A DNA stretch of 64,000 bases from CAYNJG01 sp964397295 (GCA_964397295.1 CAYNJG010000002.1:21829-85828); one strand, 5' to 3'. Positions 18,218-28,366 are shown, numbered from the stretch's first letter. Notes: a model not told the origin generated them from the sequence alone. Program-made: numbers and translations.

Positions 18218-19621
18218 ATGGCATCCGAATTCCTTAGCGGCATCAATAAGATGTTCGATCGGGCCGTGGCCACATTGGATCTAGAGCCTGGACTGGGCGA
18301 GCAAATCAAGCAGTGCAATTCGGTGTACCAGACTCGGTTTCCGATAAAGTTCAAAGATGGCATCCGCGTTTTCACCGGCTGGCGTGCAACACATAGCGAA
18401 CATCGCTTACCCGCCAAGGGTGGAATTCGATACGCCGTCCACGTGGACCAAGGCGAAGTCGAAGCACTCGCGGCACTGATGAGCTACAAATGCGCGATCG
18501 TGAACGTGCCCTTCGGCGGATCCAAAGGCGCTCTGATGATCAATCCAATGGATTACGAACAAGACGATCTCGAACGCATCACCCGGCGGTTTGCACGCGA
18601 GTTGATCAACAAAGGATTCTTGGGCCCCAGTTTGAACGTACCCGCGCCTGACATGGGAACTAGTCAACGGGAGATGGCTTGGATCGCCAGCACGTACCGG
18701 GAACACTTTCCACATGACCTCAACGCGATGGGCTGCGTTACCGGAAAACCTGTCAGCCAGGGTGGAGTCGCAGGACGCGTTGAAGCGACCGGGCGGGGTG
18801 TGCAATTTGGATTACGTGAGTTCTTTCGCCACGCTGACGATGTAAAGGAAGCAGGCCTTGATGGAAATCTCGAAGGCAAACGGGTCATCATTCAGGGTCT
18901 CGGCAACGTTGGTTACCACGCATCTAGGTTTTTGTCCGAAGAAGACGGTGCGAAGATCGTCGCTGTAATCGAACACGACGGAGCGATTGTCAATGACGAC
19001 GGCATCAATATCCAAGATCTCGCCGACCACAAATGGCAAACGGGCGGAGTCAAAGGCTACGATGGCGGCAAACTGGTAGCCGATGGCAACAAGCTACTCG
19101 AAGCAGAGTGCGACGTCCTTATTCCCGCGGCGCTTGAAAACCAATTGACGAAAGACAACGCACCCAACGTCAAAGCAAAACTGGTTGCGGAAGCAGCGAA
19201 TGGCCCCCTCACTTTTGAAGCCGACGAAATACTGAGAAGTCGAAACATTTTTGTAATTCCCGATTTCTACCTGAACGCAGGTGGCGTCGCCGTTTCGTAT
19301 TTCGAGTGGATCAAGAACATCTCGCACATCCGTTTCGGCCGACTCGATCGACGGCTAGACGAGAATCGCGGACAGACGTTGATCGACTTGTTCGAACACG
19401 TCTCGAAAACAGAGATCCCGAAAAAGTTCCAAGACGAACTGATGCGAGGAGCCGACGAACTGGATCTCATTCGTAGCGGCCTCGACGATACGATGCGACT
19501 TGCTTACCAAGAAGTTCGCGAAATCTGGCGCAGCCGATCAGCCGTCGTCGACCTGCGTACAGCGGCCTATGCCGACGCGATCAGCAAGATAGCAACGGCC
19601 TATCGCGAGCTTGGTTTGTAG
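18218..19621 (+). CDS. gdhA: Glutamate dehydrogenase (Glu/Leu/Phe/Val family)
   Basis: Encodes 467 residues from the ATG at 18218, which has GGAG 7 bases upstream. The substrate domain carries RLPAKGGIRYA with the catalytic-region Lys and YKCAIVNVPFGGSKGA, both hallmark sequences. The nucleotide domain carries the Rossmann glycine motif IIQGLGNVGYHA. The enzyme interconverts glutamate and 2-oxoglutarate plus ammonia. Preference for NAD or NADP cannot be read safely. A small TTTGTAG-TCGG-CTACAAA hairpin spans the stop codon and may act as a weak terminator. Confidence 0.9.
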   Translation: MASEFLSGINKMFDRAVATLDLEPGLGEQIKQCNSVYQTRFPIKFKDGIRVFTGWRATHSEHRLPAKGGIRYAVHVDQGEVEALAALMSYKCAIVNVPFGGSKGALMINPMDYEQDDLERITRRFARELINKGFLGPSLNVPAPDMGTSQREMAWIASTYREHFPHDLNAMGCVTGKPVSQGGVAGRVEATGRGVQFGLREFFRHADDVKEAGLDGNLEGKRVIIQGLGNVGYHASRFLSEEDGAKIVAVIEHDGAIVNDDGINIQDLADHKWQTGGVKGYDGGKLVADGNKLLEAECDVLIPAALENQLTKDNAPNVKAKLVAEAANGPLTFEADEILRSRNIFVIPDFYLNAGGVAVSYFEWIKNISHIRFGRLDRRLDENRGQTLIDLFEHVSKTEIPKKFQDELMRGADELDLIRSGLDDTMRLAYQEVREIWRSRSAVVDLRTAAYADAISKIATAYRELGL

Positions 19622-19707
19622 TCGGCTACAAAACCCTCGCTTCGGCATTGACGTGAATGTTGTCGGCTTGATAGCCTCCGCAGCTTCTCCGTTCGCCGAG
19701 TGATTTC

Positions 19708-20562
19708 ATGCGAAAGCTATCAAACCAGCATTGCCGAACCGCGATCATATTTTGGTTGCTGGCGGCGATTGTTGCCGGTTGTGCGCAATGGAATACACAA
19801 GAGACTTCCAACGGCGTTCCCCAGTTGCCGATTCCCAAGATGTCGCGTGACAGCATCGGGATCGAAGTCGCGACCGTTACGATTGACGCCGAGCGACTCG
19901 GCATGTTGGACGACATTTTCTCCCGTTTGGACGAGCAAGTCCTTCCCCCAAAATCGCGACAATTCCTTTCGCGCAACGGCTTCCGAGCCGGCGCGCTCGG
20001 GGTACAGCTGCCAGAGAATCTAAAATTGCTGCTGCTTGAGACCGCCGACCGTCAGCAGCACCCGACGGCCGACACACGACAATATCATGATACGCTCCAG
20101 TACATTCAGTGCCGCCGTGACGCACCTCGCAGAGTACAACTATGGCAAAAGCACGGTGACGTAGTCGCAAACTACGACAACGGTGAATTCAAAACGTCGG
20201 AAGAACTCAAGGAAGCCAACTGCCATCTACTCGTCACGGGCAAACCCAACGACAGCTTGAGTGCAACGATTCAAATCGTGCCCGAGATTGCGTACGGACC
20301 TCTTCGACAACAGTACGTTGTGGAAGACAACGCGTTTCACATCGAAGCTAAACGCGACGTGATCGAGTACGACCAATTGGAAATAGAAATGCCCATTCGC
20401 TCGGGAGAAGTTCTTATGGTCGCGTGCGACGGCGACCCGAAAAAACTGGGTAGCTCGTTCTTTGTCGATCCTGTGTACGGCTCGCAAAAGTTGTTGCTGA
20501 TCCGGCTCTCTCAAACGCAAGTCGAAGACTATTTCGAAAGTGACCTCGCGTTCGATCGCTGA
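19708..20562 (+). CDS. Predicted lipoprotein, unknown function
   Basis: Encodes 284 residues. The N-terminus has basic residues, a hydrophobic segment and a lipobox (IVAGC), so lipid attachment at about Cys25 is expected. The remainder is a soluble mixed alpha/beta domain with no recognised motif. It looks like a conserved planctomycete envelope lipoprotein but cannot be assigned. The gene starts 86 bases after gdhA and could be in the same transcript. Confidence 0.7.
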   Translation: MRKLSNQHCRTAIIFWLLAAIVAGCAQWNTQETSNGVPQLPIPKMSRDSIGIEVATVTIDAERLGMLDDIFSRLDEQVLPPKSRQFLSRNGFRAGALGVQLPENLKLLLLETADRQQHPTADTRQYHDTLQYIQCRRDAPRRVQLWQKHGDVVANYDNGEFKTSEELKEANCHLLVTGKPNDSLSATIQIVPEIAYGPLRQQYVVEDNAFHIEAKRDVIEYDQLEIEMPIRSGEVLMVACDGDPKKLGSSFFVDPVYGSQKLLLIRLSQTQVEDYFESDLAFDR

Positions 20563-20580
20563 GCCGCGAAGCCAATGCGA

Positions 20581-21354
20581 CTAGCGGAAAAAATCAACCG
20601 CGTTTCGGAACACTACGCATCCCTCTCCCTCAGAAGGCAACTCAGCCTTTCGTGTCCAAGTCGGATGATTGGTTGGATCCAGAAAGCGCTCGGGATGCGG
20701 CATCAGCCCAAAGACGCGGCCAGTCGAATCGCAACAACCCGCGACATTGCCCATCGAGCCATTGGGATTCTCAGGAAAACCAGCAGCAGCACCGTTCTCT
20801 CCACAGTAAAGCAACGAAAGCTGTCCGGCGTTGGCAAGCTGATCACATATTGCCTGATCACGGGCGACGAATTTTCCCTCGGCATGAGCGACCGGAAGAT
20901 ACATCTTGTCTACTCCACGTAGGAAGATGCACTTGTCGCCATGCACTTTCGTGTGGACCCAACGATCCTCGAATCGCCCCGAGTCGTTCCAAGCCAAAGT
21001 CGCTTGCGGTCCGTCGGCGTCGTCCGGTAGCAACACGCCGGATTTGATGAGAACCTGAAAACCGTTGCAAATCCCAAGAATCAGTTTTTCAGCGGAATGA
21101 AACTCTTTCATCATCTCGCCCAAATCGTGATTCATTTGCCCCGCGAGAATCCGACCAGCCGCGATATCGTCGCCGTAACTGAAGCCACCAGGAATGCATA
21201 AAATCTGGAAGTCCTTCATCAACGAAGGATTTTCACGGAGCCGATTGACGTGCATGGGCTCGGCCTTGGCGCCGGCTTGGTCGAACGCAAACGCAGTCTC
21301 CACGTCGCAATTCGTACCGGGTGCTCGAAGCACTAGGACTCGAGGCTGTACCAT
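20581..21354 (-). CDS. purQ: Phosphoribosylformylglycinamidine synthase subunit PurQ (glutaminase)
   Basis: Encodes 257 residues from the ATG at 21354, with GAGGA 8 bases upstream; a TTG five codons earlier is less likely. It opens with VLVLRAPGTNCD, typical of PurQ. It has the nucleophile Cys in LILGICNGFQVL and the His/Glu pair near the C-terminus (LMPHPER). It supplies ammonia from glutamine for step four of purine synthesis. It lies 18 bases downstream of purL. At 257 residues it is slightly longer than short PurQ proteins (about 225). Confidence 0.92.
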   Translation of the reverse strand: MVQPRVLVLRAPGTNCDVETAFAFDQAGAKAEPMHVNRLRENPSLMKDFQILCIPGGFSYGDDIAAGRILAGQMNHDLGEMMKEFHSAEKLILGICNGFQVLIKSGVLLPDDADGPQATLAWNDSGRFEDRWVHTKVHGDKCIFLRGVDKMYLPVAHAEGKFVARDQAICDQLANAGQLSLLYCGENGAAAGFPENPNGSMGNVAGCCDSTGRVFGLMPHPERFLDPTNHPTWTRKAELPSEGEGCVVFRNAVDFFR

Positions 21355-21372
21355 GTTGTTCTTCCTCAATGT

Positions 21373-24282
21373 CTATCCAAAATTCGCCAAAGGCTTCTGC
21401 CACGTCGCTTTTAACTCGTCGATCGGAACACTCAGCTTCTCGCTTGCTCCGTCGATCTGCACCGCACCACTATTCGTTACGGTACCGATTTTCGCACACA
21501 CCGTATCGCCGATTGCCGCTTGGAACGCGTCGATCTTGTCCGAGGCAACTTCCAACAAGAAACGTGTGTTCGACTCGGAGAACAACAATGTCGAATCATC
21601 GCTCACTTTGTCGTGCGGCACTTTGGTCAAATCGATTTCCAAGCCGAGCCCGCCAGCAAACGCCATCTCTGCCGCAGCCACCGCAAGTCCACCTTCGCTC
21701 AAGTCATGACAAGCTCGAACAGCACCAGACCGAATAGCTTCATGTACAGCGACGAAAGTTCGCTTCGCCACCGCTGGATCGACTTGTGGCACTTGGCCAC
21801 CAGAAAGCTTGTTGACGAACCCAAAGTGCGAGCCGCCAAGTTCATTTTTCGTTTGACCAACCAAGAACAACGCGTTTCCGGCGGTCTTCAAATCCATTGT
21901 TACGCACTTCGACACATCAGCCACTTGCCCGATGGCGCTAATCAACAATGTCGACGGAATCGAAATCGTTTGCTTCGTATTCGTTTCGTCGAAGTAACTG
22001 AATTCGTTGTTCAAGCTATCTTTGCCGCTGATAAACGGCGTGCCCAGTGCGACTGCCATTTCCTCGCACGCGATTGCCGCTCGCACCAATGACCCCAGTG
22101 TCTCGGGGCGATCCGTATAGCCCCAGCAGAAATTATCGAGGATCGCAATCTGCCTCGGATCCGCGCCAACGGCCACACAATTGCGGATCGCTTCGTCGAT
22201 AGCACTCGCAGCCATGTCATACGGATCGAAGTCACCGTAGTGCGGATTCATTCCGCAACTGACCACAACGCCACGTCGAGATGTCAGCTTTGGCCGCACG
22301 ACCGCAGCATCACTTGGACCATCGTTCATCACACCGACAAGCGGCTTGATCACACTCCCGGCTTGAACTTCATGATCGTACTGACGAATCACCCATTCCT
22401 TACTCGCAACATTCAGCGAACCAAGAATCGAAAGCAAAGAATCTCGCGAAGTGCAACTTGACGTCGCCATCGGGGTGACGGCCGGCGGTTTGTAGATAGC
22501 ATCACGAATCACGGGCGGTCGGCCGTCGTGCAGAAACTCCATCGACACATCGCCGACGACGTGCTCGCCGTACTTCAGTTGCAGACGCCCGGTAGGTACA
22601 AACTTTCCAATGACACTTGTTTCTACGCCTTCCGCCGTACACACCGCTTCGAATTCGGCGAGGTTCGCTTCTGGAACCGAAAACACCATGCGTTCTTGAG
22701 CTTCTGAAATCCAGATTTCCGTGTACGAGAGCCCTTCGTATTTCACCGGCGCTTTATCGAGCCAAACTTCAGCACCGATTTTCTCACCCATCTCGCCCAC
22801 GGCACTCGAGAACCCACCCGCGCCGCAATCGGTAACCGAGCTGTACAAGTTTTTGTCGCGAGCTTGCAACAAGACGTCCATCACCATCTTTTCGGTAACA
22901 GCGTTTCCAATCTGCACAGCACCGCCTGACAGCGATTCGCTTTCGCTCGTGAGTTCCGCAGAGCTAAACGTAGCACCGTGAATCCCATCTCGACCCGTAC
23001 GACCACCGATAGCGACAATGAAATCGTTGGCCTTCGTTTCTTTAAACGTCTTGTCTCGTGGCAGCATCCCAACGTTGCCGCAATAGACTAGTGGATTCCC
23101 TAAATAGCGAGGGTCGAAATAGATGGCTCCGTTGACAGTAGGAATTCCCATGCGGTTTCCATAGTCACGAACTCCAGCCACAACACCTTTCATCACTCGC
23201 TTAGGATGAAGCACACCCGGCGGTAAACTCTCGACGGGCGTTTCAGGCGGTGCGAAACAAAATACGTCCGTGTTGCAAATCGGTTTCGCGCCGAGCCCCG
23301 TACCTAACGGATCACGAATAACGCCGCCAATTCCGGTGTTTGCACCTCCATACGGTTCTAATGCCGACGGATGGTTGTGTGTTTCCACTTTGAATACGAC
23401 GTTGTCTTCGTCATCGAAGCGAATGACGCCCGCATTGTCTTCGAAAACGCTCACGCACCAATCAGCATCACCAAGCGATTCGCGGATCTTTACGGTCGCA
23501 GCAAATATTGTTTCCTTCAGCATGTTGTCGAAGTTGCGTTCGCCGCGCTCGTCACGGTAGGCAATACGACCGGCCAGTGTTTTGTGACTGCAGTGTTCGC
23601 TCCACGTTTGAGCTACCGATTCGAGTTCGATATCCGTGGGATCTCGATCAAGCTTGCGAAAGTGAGCTTGAATCGTTTGCATTTCGGTCAGCGTCAGATA
23701 GAGCTGGCCAGTTTTACTTAGCGATTCCAGTTTTTCATCAGAAAGATCGCGAATCGGGACCGTTTGCAACTCAAACTGATAAGGGCTACCCAACTCGATC
23801 GTATCCAGCTCCAACTTTCCCGCGACGACCTGCTCGATTGAATCATTCGCAAGAACTTTCATAGCAAGTCGGTCGATCGCGTCGGCGGGAAGAGGACTCA
23901 ACCAGTACTTGCGAAACGTTCGAACTGCATCTACCGAAACTCCCAAGTCCCGAATCGCGCGCTCAGCACTTTGCGCCACGGGGTCCATCACACCAGGCTT
24001 TCGCATGATGTGTAGTAATTGTTCGCAACCTTGCGGCGGTTCGCATAGCGATTCGTCCCCAACGCTGGCAACGGCTACCGACTCAACAACACGATCGGCG
24101 AAAAGACTGGTTGCCAGTTTGTCTATCTCTGCGCGATCAATATCGCCTTGCACCAGATAGCCTCGTACCGAACGCACTTCCAGCGAATCGGCGATGCCCA
24201 TATCTTTGGCTTCTCCCGCAACTCGATGTCCGTCCAGGTCCGGGTGTCCCGGCAGTGGCGTGATATCAACTTCCCAAAGCAT
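21373..24282 (-). CDS. purL: Phosphoribosylformylglycinamidine synthase PurL with fused PurS-like domains
   Basis: Encodes 969 residues from the ATG at 24282. The frame is open further upstream but overlaps tyrA, and that part has no PurL-like sequence. Residues 1-85 and about 88-165 are two PurS-like modules; the second carries the PurS phrase HIMRKPGVMDP and LGVSVDAVRTFRKY. The linker and catalytic region begin with the conserved WSEHCSHKT (about residue 230) and contain VFKVETHNHPSALEP and the duplicated ATP-grasp-like AIRS halves. It makes formylglycinamidine ribonucleotide using ammonia from PurQ. This arrangement replaces a separate PurS subunit. The start overlaps the tyrA 3' end by 17 bases. 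Confidence 0.92.
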   Translation of the reverse strand: MLWEVDITPLPGHPDLDGHRVAGEAKDMGIADSLEVRSVRGYLVQGDIDRAEIDKLATSLFADRVVESVAVASVGDESLCEPPQGCEQLLHIMRKPGVMDPVAQSAERAIRDLGVSVDAVRTFRKYWLSPLPADAIDRLAMKVLANDSIEQVVAGKLELDTIELGSPYQFELQTVPIRDLSDEKLESLSKTGQLYLTLTEMQTIQAHFRKLDRDPTDIELESVAQTWSEHCSHKTLAGRIAYRDERGERNFDNMLKETIFAATVKIRESLGDADWCVSVFEDNAGVIRFDDEDNVVFKVETHNHPSALEPYGGANTGIGGVIRDPLGTGLGAKPICNTDVFCFAPPETPVESLPPGVLHPKRVMKGVVAGVRDYGNRMGIPTVNGAIYFDPRYLGNPLVYCGNVGMLPRDKTFKETKANDFIVAIGGRTGRDGIHGATFSSAELTSESESLSGGAVQIGNAVTEKMVMDVLLQARDKNLYSSVTDCGAGGFSSAVGEMGEKIGAEVWLDKAPVKYEGLSYTEIWISEAQERMVFSVPEANLAEFEAVCTAEGVETSVIGKFVPTGRLQLKYGEHVVGDVSMEFLHDGRPPVIRDAIYKPPAVTPMATSSCTSRDSLLSILGSLNVASKEWVIRQYDHEVQAGSVIKPLVGVMNDGPSDAAVVRPKLTSRRGVVVSCGMNPHYGDFDPYDMAASAIDEAIRNCVAVGADPRQIAILDNFCWGYTDRPETLGSLVRAAIACEEMAVALGTPFISGKDSLNNEFSYFDETNTKQTISIPSTLLISAIGQVADVSKCVTMDLKTAGNALFLVGQTKNELGGSHFGFVNKLSGGQVPQVDPAVAKRTFVAVHEAIRSGAVRACHDLSEGGLAVAAAEMAFAGGLGLEIDLTKVPHDKVSDDSTLLFSESNTRFLLEVASDKIDAFQAAIGDTVCAKIGTVTNSGAVQIDGASEKLSVPIDELKATWQKPLANFG

Positions 24283-25120
24283 CGCGTCGTTGCTTTCCCG
24301 CAGCCAAAAGCCGCGTGAGTGTGTCTCGATTGTTTTCGGCAAGCGCCGTTTCGAATTCTTGAATGTTGCTACGAACTTGCTGCAAGGATTCGAGCACGTT
24401 CTGACTATTCTCTTGTAGGATTTGCGTCCAGAGCTCAACATCCGCCGCCGCGATCCTGGTGGTATCTCGCCAACCACCCGCGATCAGATCCAAATGTTCT
24501 TCCGGTGTCGTCGCAGCCAACGATGAAGCGATAATGTGCGGCACGTGACTCGTTATCGCGAGCGCTTGATCGTGCAGCTTCGGATCCATCGTGACGGTTT
24601 TCGCGCCAAGCGACTCCCAAAACTGTTCGACGTGAGCGGTGTTCGTTTTCAATGTGGAAGAAGTTGGCGTCAGAATCACGAGTCGATCGTGATAGAGATC
24701 AGCATTCCCGTATTCCGCGCCGCTCTTGTCGCTACCGGCGAGTGGATGGCTGCCCACGAACTTCGCGTTCGGAACGGTTGCTTCCACATCCGCGACAACC
24801 TTTTCTTTAGTACTACCCGCGTCAGTGATCAAAGCATCCGGGAAATGACTCGCAATCGCTTGGCAATGTTCGACCAGCAGTTGAACCGGAGCACACAGCA
24901 CCACGAGATCGGGCGTCGGCGACTGAGAAGGGTCCGTCACGAATTCATGAATCGCGCCAAGATCCACGGCACGCTGCAGACGTTCCGCATTTCGACCGAT
25001 GCCCACGACCCGATCTGCGAGTTCTCGTTTTCGCAGGGCCATACCGATCGAGCCTCCGATGAGGCCGACGCCGTAAATGGCAACGGTATTCCAACGTATC
25101 GCGGTAGTTTGCTTGGTCAT
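24266..25120 (-). CDS. tyrA: Prephenate dehydrogenase (TyrA)
   Basis: Encodes 284 residues from the ATG at 25120; the longer frame to 25168 adds a segment before the Rossmann strand. Residues 12-25 hold the dinucleotide motif AIYGVGLIGGSIG. Further family sequences are DAGSTKEKVV and FVGSHPLAGSDKSG (prephenate/arogenate-site region), and the helical dimerisation domain fills the C-terminal half. It converts prephenate to 4-hydroxyphenylpyruvate for tyrosine synthesis. No ACT domain is visible. Its 3' end overlaps purL, so the two are coupled. Confidence 0.88.
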   Translation of the reverse strand: MTKQTTAIRWNTVAIYGVGLIGGSIGMALRKRELADRVVGIGRNAERLQRAVDLGAIHEFVTDPSQSPTPDLVVLCAPVQLLVEHCQAIASHFPDALITDAGSTKEKVVADVEATVPNAKFVGSHPLAGSDKSGAEYGNADLYHDRLVILTPTSSTLKTNTAHVEQFWESLGAKTVTMDPKLHDQALAITSHVPHIIASSLAATTPEEHLDLIAGGWRDTTRIAAADVELWTQILQENSQNVLESLQQVRSNIQEFETALAENNRDTLTRLLAAGKQRRDALGS

Positions 25121-25306
25121 GGTGAGCACGGATTGTAGCAAATGCTTGTCGGTTGGAAGTGGGGGCACCGAGTGTGAGCCTCCACAGAATTACGCTCGCA
25201 AATTGATTTGTTGATCTAGAATCCACGAAGGTACAATGAAGCGCTATTGCCGGCCGGAACGCAGCCCATCAATTCGCTTTTGAGCTAAACAAGAAGAGAG
25301 ACACGC

Positions 25307-26335
25307 ATGGCCTCACGGATTTCCCTGAAGCAACTTTCCGAACTCTGCCGCCGCACGGCGACTGGCCATGCAGCCGGTGTCGATGCGAGAAAGATTTGGA
25401 AGCGAGAGGCTTCATCGGGCAATGCAAAAAAACGCCGCGAATTGCTCAAAGTCAGCCAGGCGATCGATGGAGGCTCTGCGCTTTCCGATGCGTTGAAACT
25501 GACGGACGGCTATATGCCAACGCTGGTTCCCGAGCTCGTTCACGCAGGTGAAAAAGCGGGCAAAGTCGATCAGGTGCTAAATCGACTTGGGCAGTACTAC
25601 GAGTTCGTCCGCTCATTGCGAACTGCGTTTTTGGCCGGTATCGCCTGGCCAATGTTCCAGCTAGTCATCGCCGTACTCATCGTTGGCCTTGTGATTTTCA
25701 TCACCGGCTTTCTCCAAAACGGAGACCAAACCTTCGACATGGTTGGCTTTGGCTTGATGGGCACAAAAGGCGTCATCATTTACTTTTCCGTTGTTGCAGC
25801 GATCAGCGTTGGCGTGTTTTTCTTTATTCGAAGTTTGCTTTCAGGAAGACTCTCGAAAGTGGTGATGGCTCCGTTGATGAACGTTCCCGTGATCGGCAAG
25901 AGCTTACGATTGATGGCGATGTCACGACTTTCTTGGGCACTCGGAATGGCGGTCGAATCCGGTGTCGATTTGAAGGAGTCCGTCGGTATCGCGATTCGAA
26001 GCACACAAAACTCGTTCTACACGCGACACCTGAGTGCCATTCAAGGTATGATTTCTCGCGGCAGCTCGCTTCAAGAATCACTGTTCTTACCCGACGTGTT
26101 TCCGGAGGACTTCTTGGATGCGATCGCCGTTGGCGAAGAGTCTGGCAAACTCGAAGAATCGCTATCGAGACTCGCTGGACAGTACGAGCAACAAGGCAAA
26201 GCCGCAATGAGCGCGCTCGCAGTTGCCAGCGGTATCCTGGTCTGGATCGGCGTTGGATGCATCATCGTCTACTTCATCTTCCGCTTCGCATTATTCTACA
26301 TCGGTATCATCGAAGGCGCCATGCAACCGATTTAG
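25307..26335 (+). CDS. Type II secretion/type IV pilus inner-membrane protein, GspF/PilC family
   Basis: Encodes 342 residues. Two copies of the T2SSF helical cytoplasmic domain are present (about residues 10-125 and 190-305). The marker phrases are LVPELVHAGEKAGKVDQVL and FLDAIAVGEESGKLEESL. Three transmembrane helices lie at about 105-130, 150-175 and 310-335. GspF/PilC proteins are the inner-membrane platform that links the assembly ATPase to pilin polymerisation. No other secretion gene is nearby, so it is an isolated copy. A good ribosome site (GAAGAGAG) precedes the ATG. Confidence 0.83.
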   Translation: MASRISLKQLSELCRRTATGHAAGVDARKIWKREASSGNAKKRRELLKVSQAIDGGSALSDALKLTDGYMPTLVPELVHAGEKAGKVDQVLNRLGQYYEFVRSLRTAFLAGIAWPMFQLVIAVLIVGLVIFITGFLQNGDQTFDMVGFGLMGTKGVIIYFSVVAAISVGVFFFIRSLLSGRLSKVVMAPLMNVPVIGKSLRLMAMSRLSWALGMAVESGVDLKESVGIAIRSTQNSFYTRHLSAIQGMISRGSSLQESLFLPDVFPEDFLDAIAVGEESGKLEESLSRLAGQYEQQGKAAMSALAVASGILVWIGVGCIIVYFIFRFALFYIGIIEGAMQPI

Positions 26336-26407
26336 AACTGAGTGTTGCGTACGAGTCCGCTGACTGAAGCGGAAGCGGCGCAAGTCGTTCGGCGTCGATC
26401 GCTTGTG

Positions 26408-27442
26408 TTATCGTTGGTTCTTAATGCAGCCTTCGTCCATGGGAACCGCTTCTCCGACTTCATCAACTGGATGCGTGAAAAGGTATCGCCAAACGTCGGC
26501 GTGAGCGAATTCGCCGTCATCCGTTTTCTTTGCTCGGCGTCCCGGCTGAACCGCGCTGTGTGCTCGTTCCGCACTTCCTCCGACGTCGAAGTCGGTCACC
26601 AACCGCCGCGTATTGCCGTACGGCGGCTTCGCGTGTTCCACATTCACGATTGGACCGAACTTGTGCATGCCAAGTAACTCCCAACTCCGGCAGTAGTGAT
26701 CACCGACCCAACCTCCATCGAGCACATGTGAAAACCCAAAGTATCGATTCTTCGGAGTCGCTGAAGGCAAGCCTTGCCACGCTTGAAATTGATCTCGCGG
26801 TCCGCATAACGCCACGACGCGGCTTACTTTCTGGTGTTTCGCAAATCTTGCGGCTGTCGTGGAACCGTGCGACGCACCAGCGACGATGATGTCATCCCAA
26901 CGCAGTGATTGCTTGTCCTCGGTTAAAAAGTAGCCCCATCGACCCTCCGGATTTTCTTTGGCCAACCAGGTGACGAACTGAAACGCGCGTTCCATCATGC
27001 CGTCCGGTTTGGGGATGTCGATGTCATCGCTAAAGTCCTCCCCAGTCGCCGCCTCTAGGCGAATATTGCCTCGGCAATTCTCATCGACCGGTGTCTCCTG
27101 GCAACACTTTGAAAACCACTTGTTTGCATAGTGGACTTGAATCGCGTGTATTCCATGCGAATTGATTTGCTCGAACAACGCACCGTTGTGGCTCATCAAC
27201 CAAATGACCAACTTGCCGCGTGGCGCAATCCGAGTATCTACGGAAGCCACTTCGAAATCCGTGGGCTTGCCACTTTCAGTTTCGAAGATAAACCCGAGTT
27301 CAGGATGTGGTTTCGCGCGAGGGTCGATTTTACTTGCGCGGGCCTTGAGTTCGTAACGCTGTGGACTGGCGTCATCAAACGCCAATTGCGCGAACGCAGG
27401 AAGCGGAAGAACGGCTAGTAGCAAAACAAGTGGCAGTTTCAT
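26408..27442 (-). CDS. Secreted alpha/beta-hydrolase (BPSS1187-like)
   Basis: Encodes 344 residues. A signal peptide of about 18 residues (PLPAFA) is present. The nucleophile elbow is GASHG (about residue 193), and the following VVALCGPRDQF strand and a late His (HCxSW-like region, DHYCRSWELLGMH) fit an alpha/beta-hydrolase. Overall sequence resembles the BPSS1187 family of secreted planctomycete hydrolases. Two Cys-containing loops (KCCQETP ... ENCRG) may form disulphides. The substrate is unknown. Confidence 0.75.
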   Translation of the reverse strand: MKLPLVLLLAVLPLPAFAQLAFDDASPQRYELKARASKIDPRAKPHPELGFIFETESGKPTDFEVASVDTRIAPRGKLVIWLMSHNGALFEQINSHGIHAIQVHYANKWFSKCCQETPVDENCRGNIRLEAATGEDFSDDIDIPKPDGMMERAFQFVTWLAKENPEGRWGYFLTEDKQSLRWDDIIVAGASHGSTTAARFAKHQKVSRVVALCGPRDQFQAWQGLPSATPKNRYFGFSHVLDGGWVGDHYCRSWELLGMHKFGPIVNVEHAKPPYGNTRRLVTDFDVGGSAERAHSAVQPGRRAKKTDDGEFAHADVWRYLFTHPVDEVGEAVPMDEGCIKNQR

Positions 27443-27604
27443 CTCGAGTCTCCATGCAGGAAGGGTGGAAACGGATTCTAGTCGATCGATCGGTTGTCCG
27501 GACTCTTATGGATCTCGCAACAGAGTCAAAGTTGATGAACTCCTAAGCTGCGAGAGTCGATCGATTAAGGAGGCGACTTCACTAGAGACTAGTCGAGCTT
27601 CGAA

Positions 27605-28366
27605 ATGAAACCATCTTATCGTTCCGGTTTGAAATCAGTGCGCCCCGAACGACTCGAGTCTCGGTATTTGCTGACCGGTGACTTGGTCGCAAGCCAACTA
27701 GTAAATTTCTCCAGCTTTCGCTCTGACGAAATTGAATTCCGAGACGTGCAAGAAGCCGACTTCGATGGGGACGGTCGAGTCGATATCGCTGGTCGTCATG
27801 GGGGTGAGTGGTGGGTCGGCCGCGCTAGTGACGATGGCGAATTCATTGCTGAGCATTGGGCGACGTGGTCAGACGTCGATTGGACGGATGTTTGGGCGGG
27901 CGACTTCAACGGGGACGGACTTGATGACTTGGTAGGCCGTGTTGACGGAGATTGGTGGGTTGCGACATCGACGGGCGAGCGATTCCTGAATCAGCACTGG
28001 GGTCGATGGTCGAATTCGGTCGAATGGCATGACGTATGTATTGGGGATTTCAACAACGACGGATTGGATGACATTGCCGGCCGAACCGACGGGCTTTGGT
28101 GGGTCGCTCGGTCGACCAGCGAAAACTTCGTGAACGAGTACTGGGGCAACGAACTGGAACGAGAGGATCCACACGCCGCGCTGGTTTCTGTTTCTTCGAT
28201 CGACGCTGATCTGAACGACGACGGAACGGTAGGGTTCGACGACTTCATCATTCTGGCAGCCAACTTCCAGAAACAAGTCGCGGCCGGGACCAGTGGCGAT
28301 TTAGATGGCAACGCGGTGGTGAACTTCGACGACTTCTTGCTTTTGCGTGAGCAGTACGTCGTTTGA
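27605..28366 (+). CDS. Exported FG-GAP-type repeat protein with dockerin-like C-terminus
   Basis: Encodes 253 residues. The N-terminus has the LEPR-XLL-like signature PERLESRYLL (residues 18-27), a planctomycete extracellular-targeting pattern. Three FG-GAP/VCBS-like repeats follow, each with an Asp-rich loop: DFDGDGRVDIAGR, DFNGDGLDDLVGR and DFNNDGLDDIAGR, with WWV nearby. Two dockerin-like calcium loops close the protein (DLNDDGTVGFDDFIILAANF and DLDGNAVVNFDDFLLL). It is probably a surface protein binding calcium through these loops. Ligand is unknown. It ends shortly before the rpsI terminator. Confidence 0.75.
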   Translation: MKPSYRSGLKSVRPERLESRYLLTGDLVASQLVNFSSFRSDEIEFRDVQEADFDGDGRVDIAGRHGGEWWVGRASDDGEFIAEHWATWSDVDWTDVWAGDFNGDGLDDLVGRVDGDWWVATSTGERFLNQHWGRWSNSVEWHDVCIGDFNNDGLDDIAGRTDGLWWVARSTSENFVNEYWGNELEREDPHAALVSVSSIDADLNDDGTVGFDDFIILAANFQKQVAAGTSGDLDGNAVVNFDDFLLLREQYVV

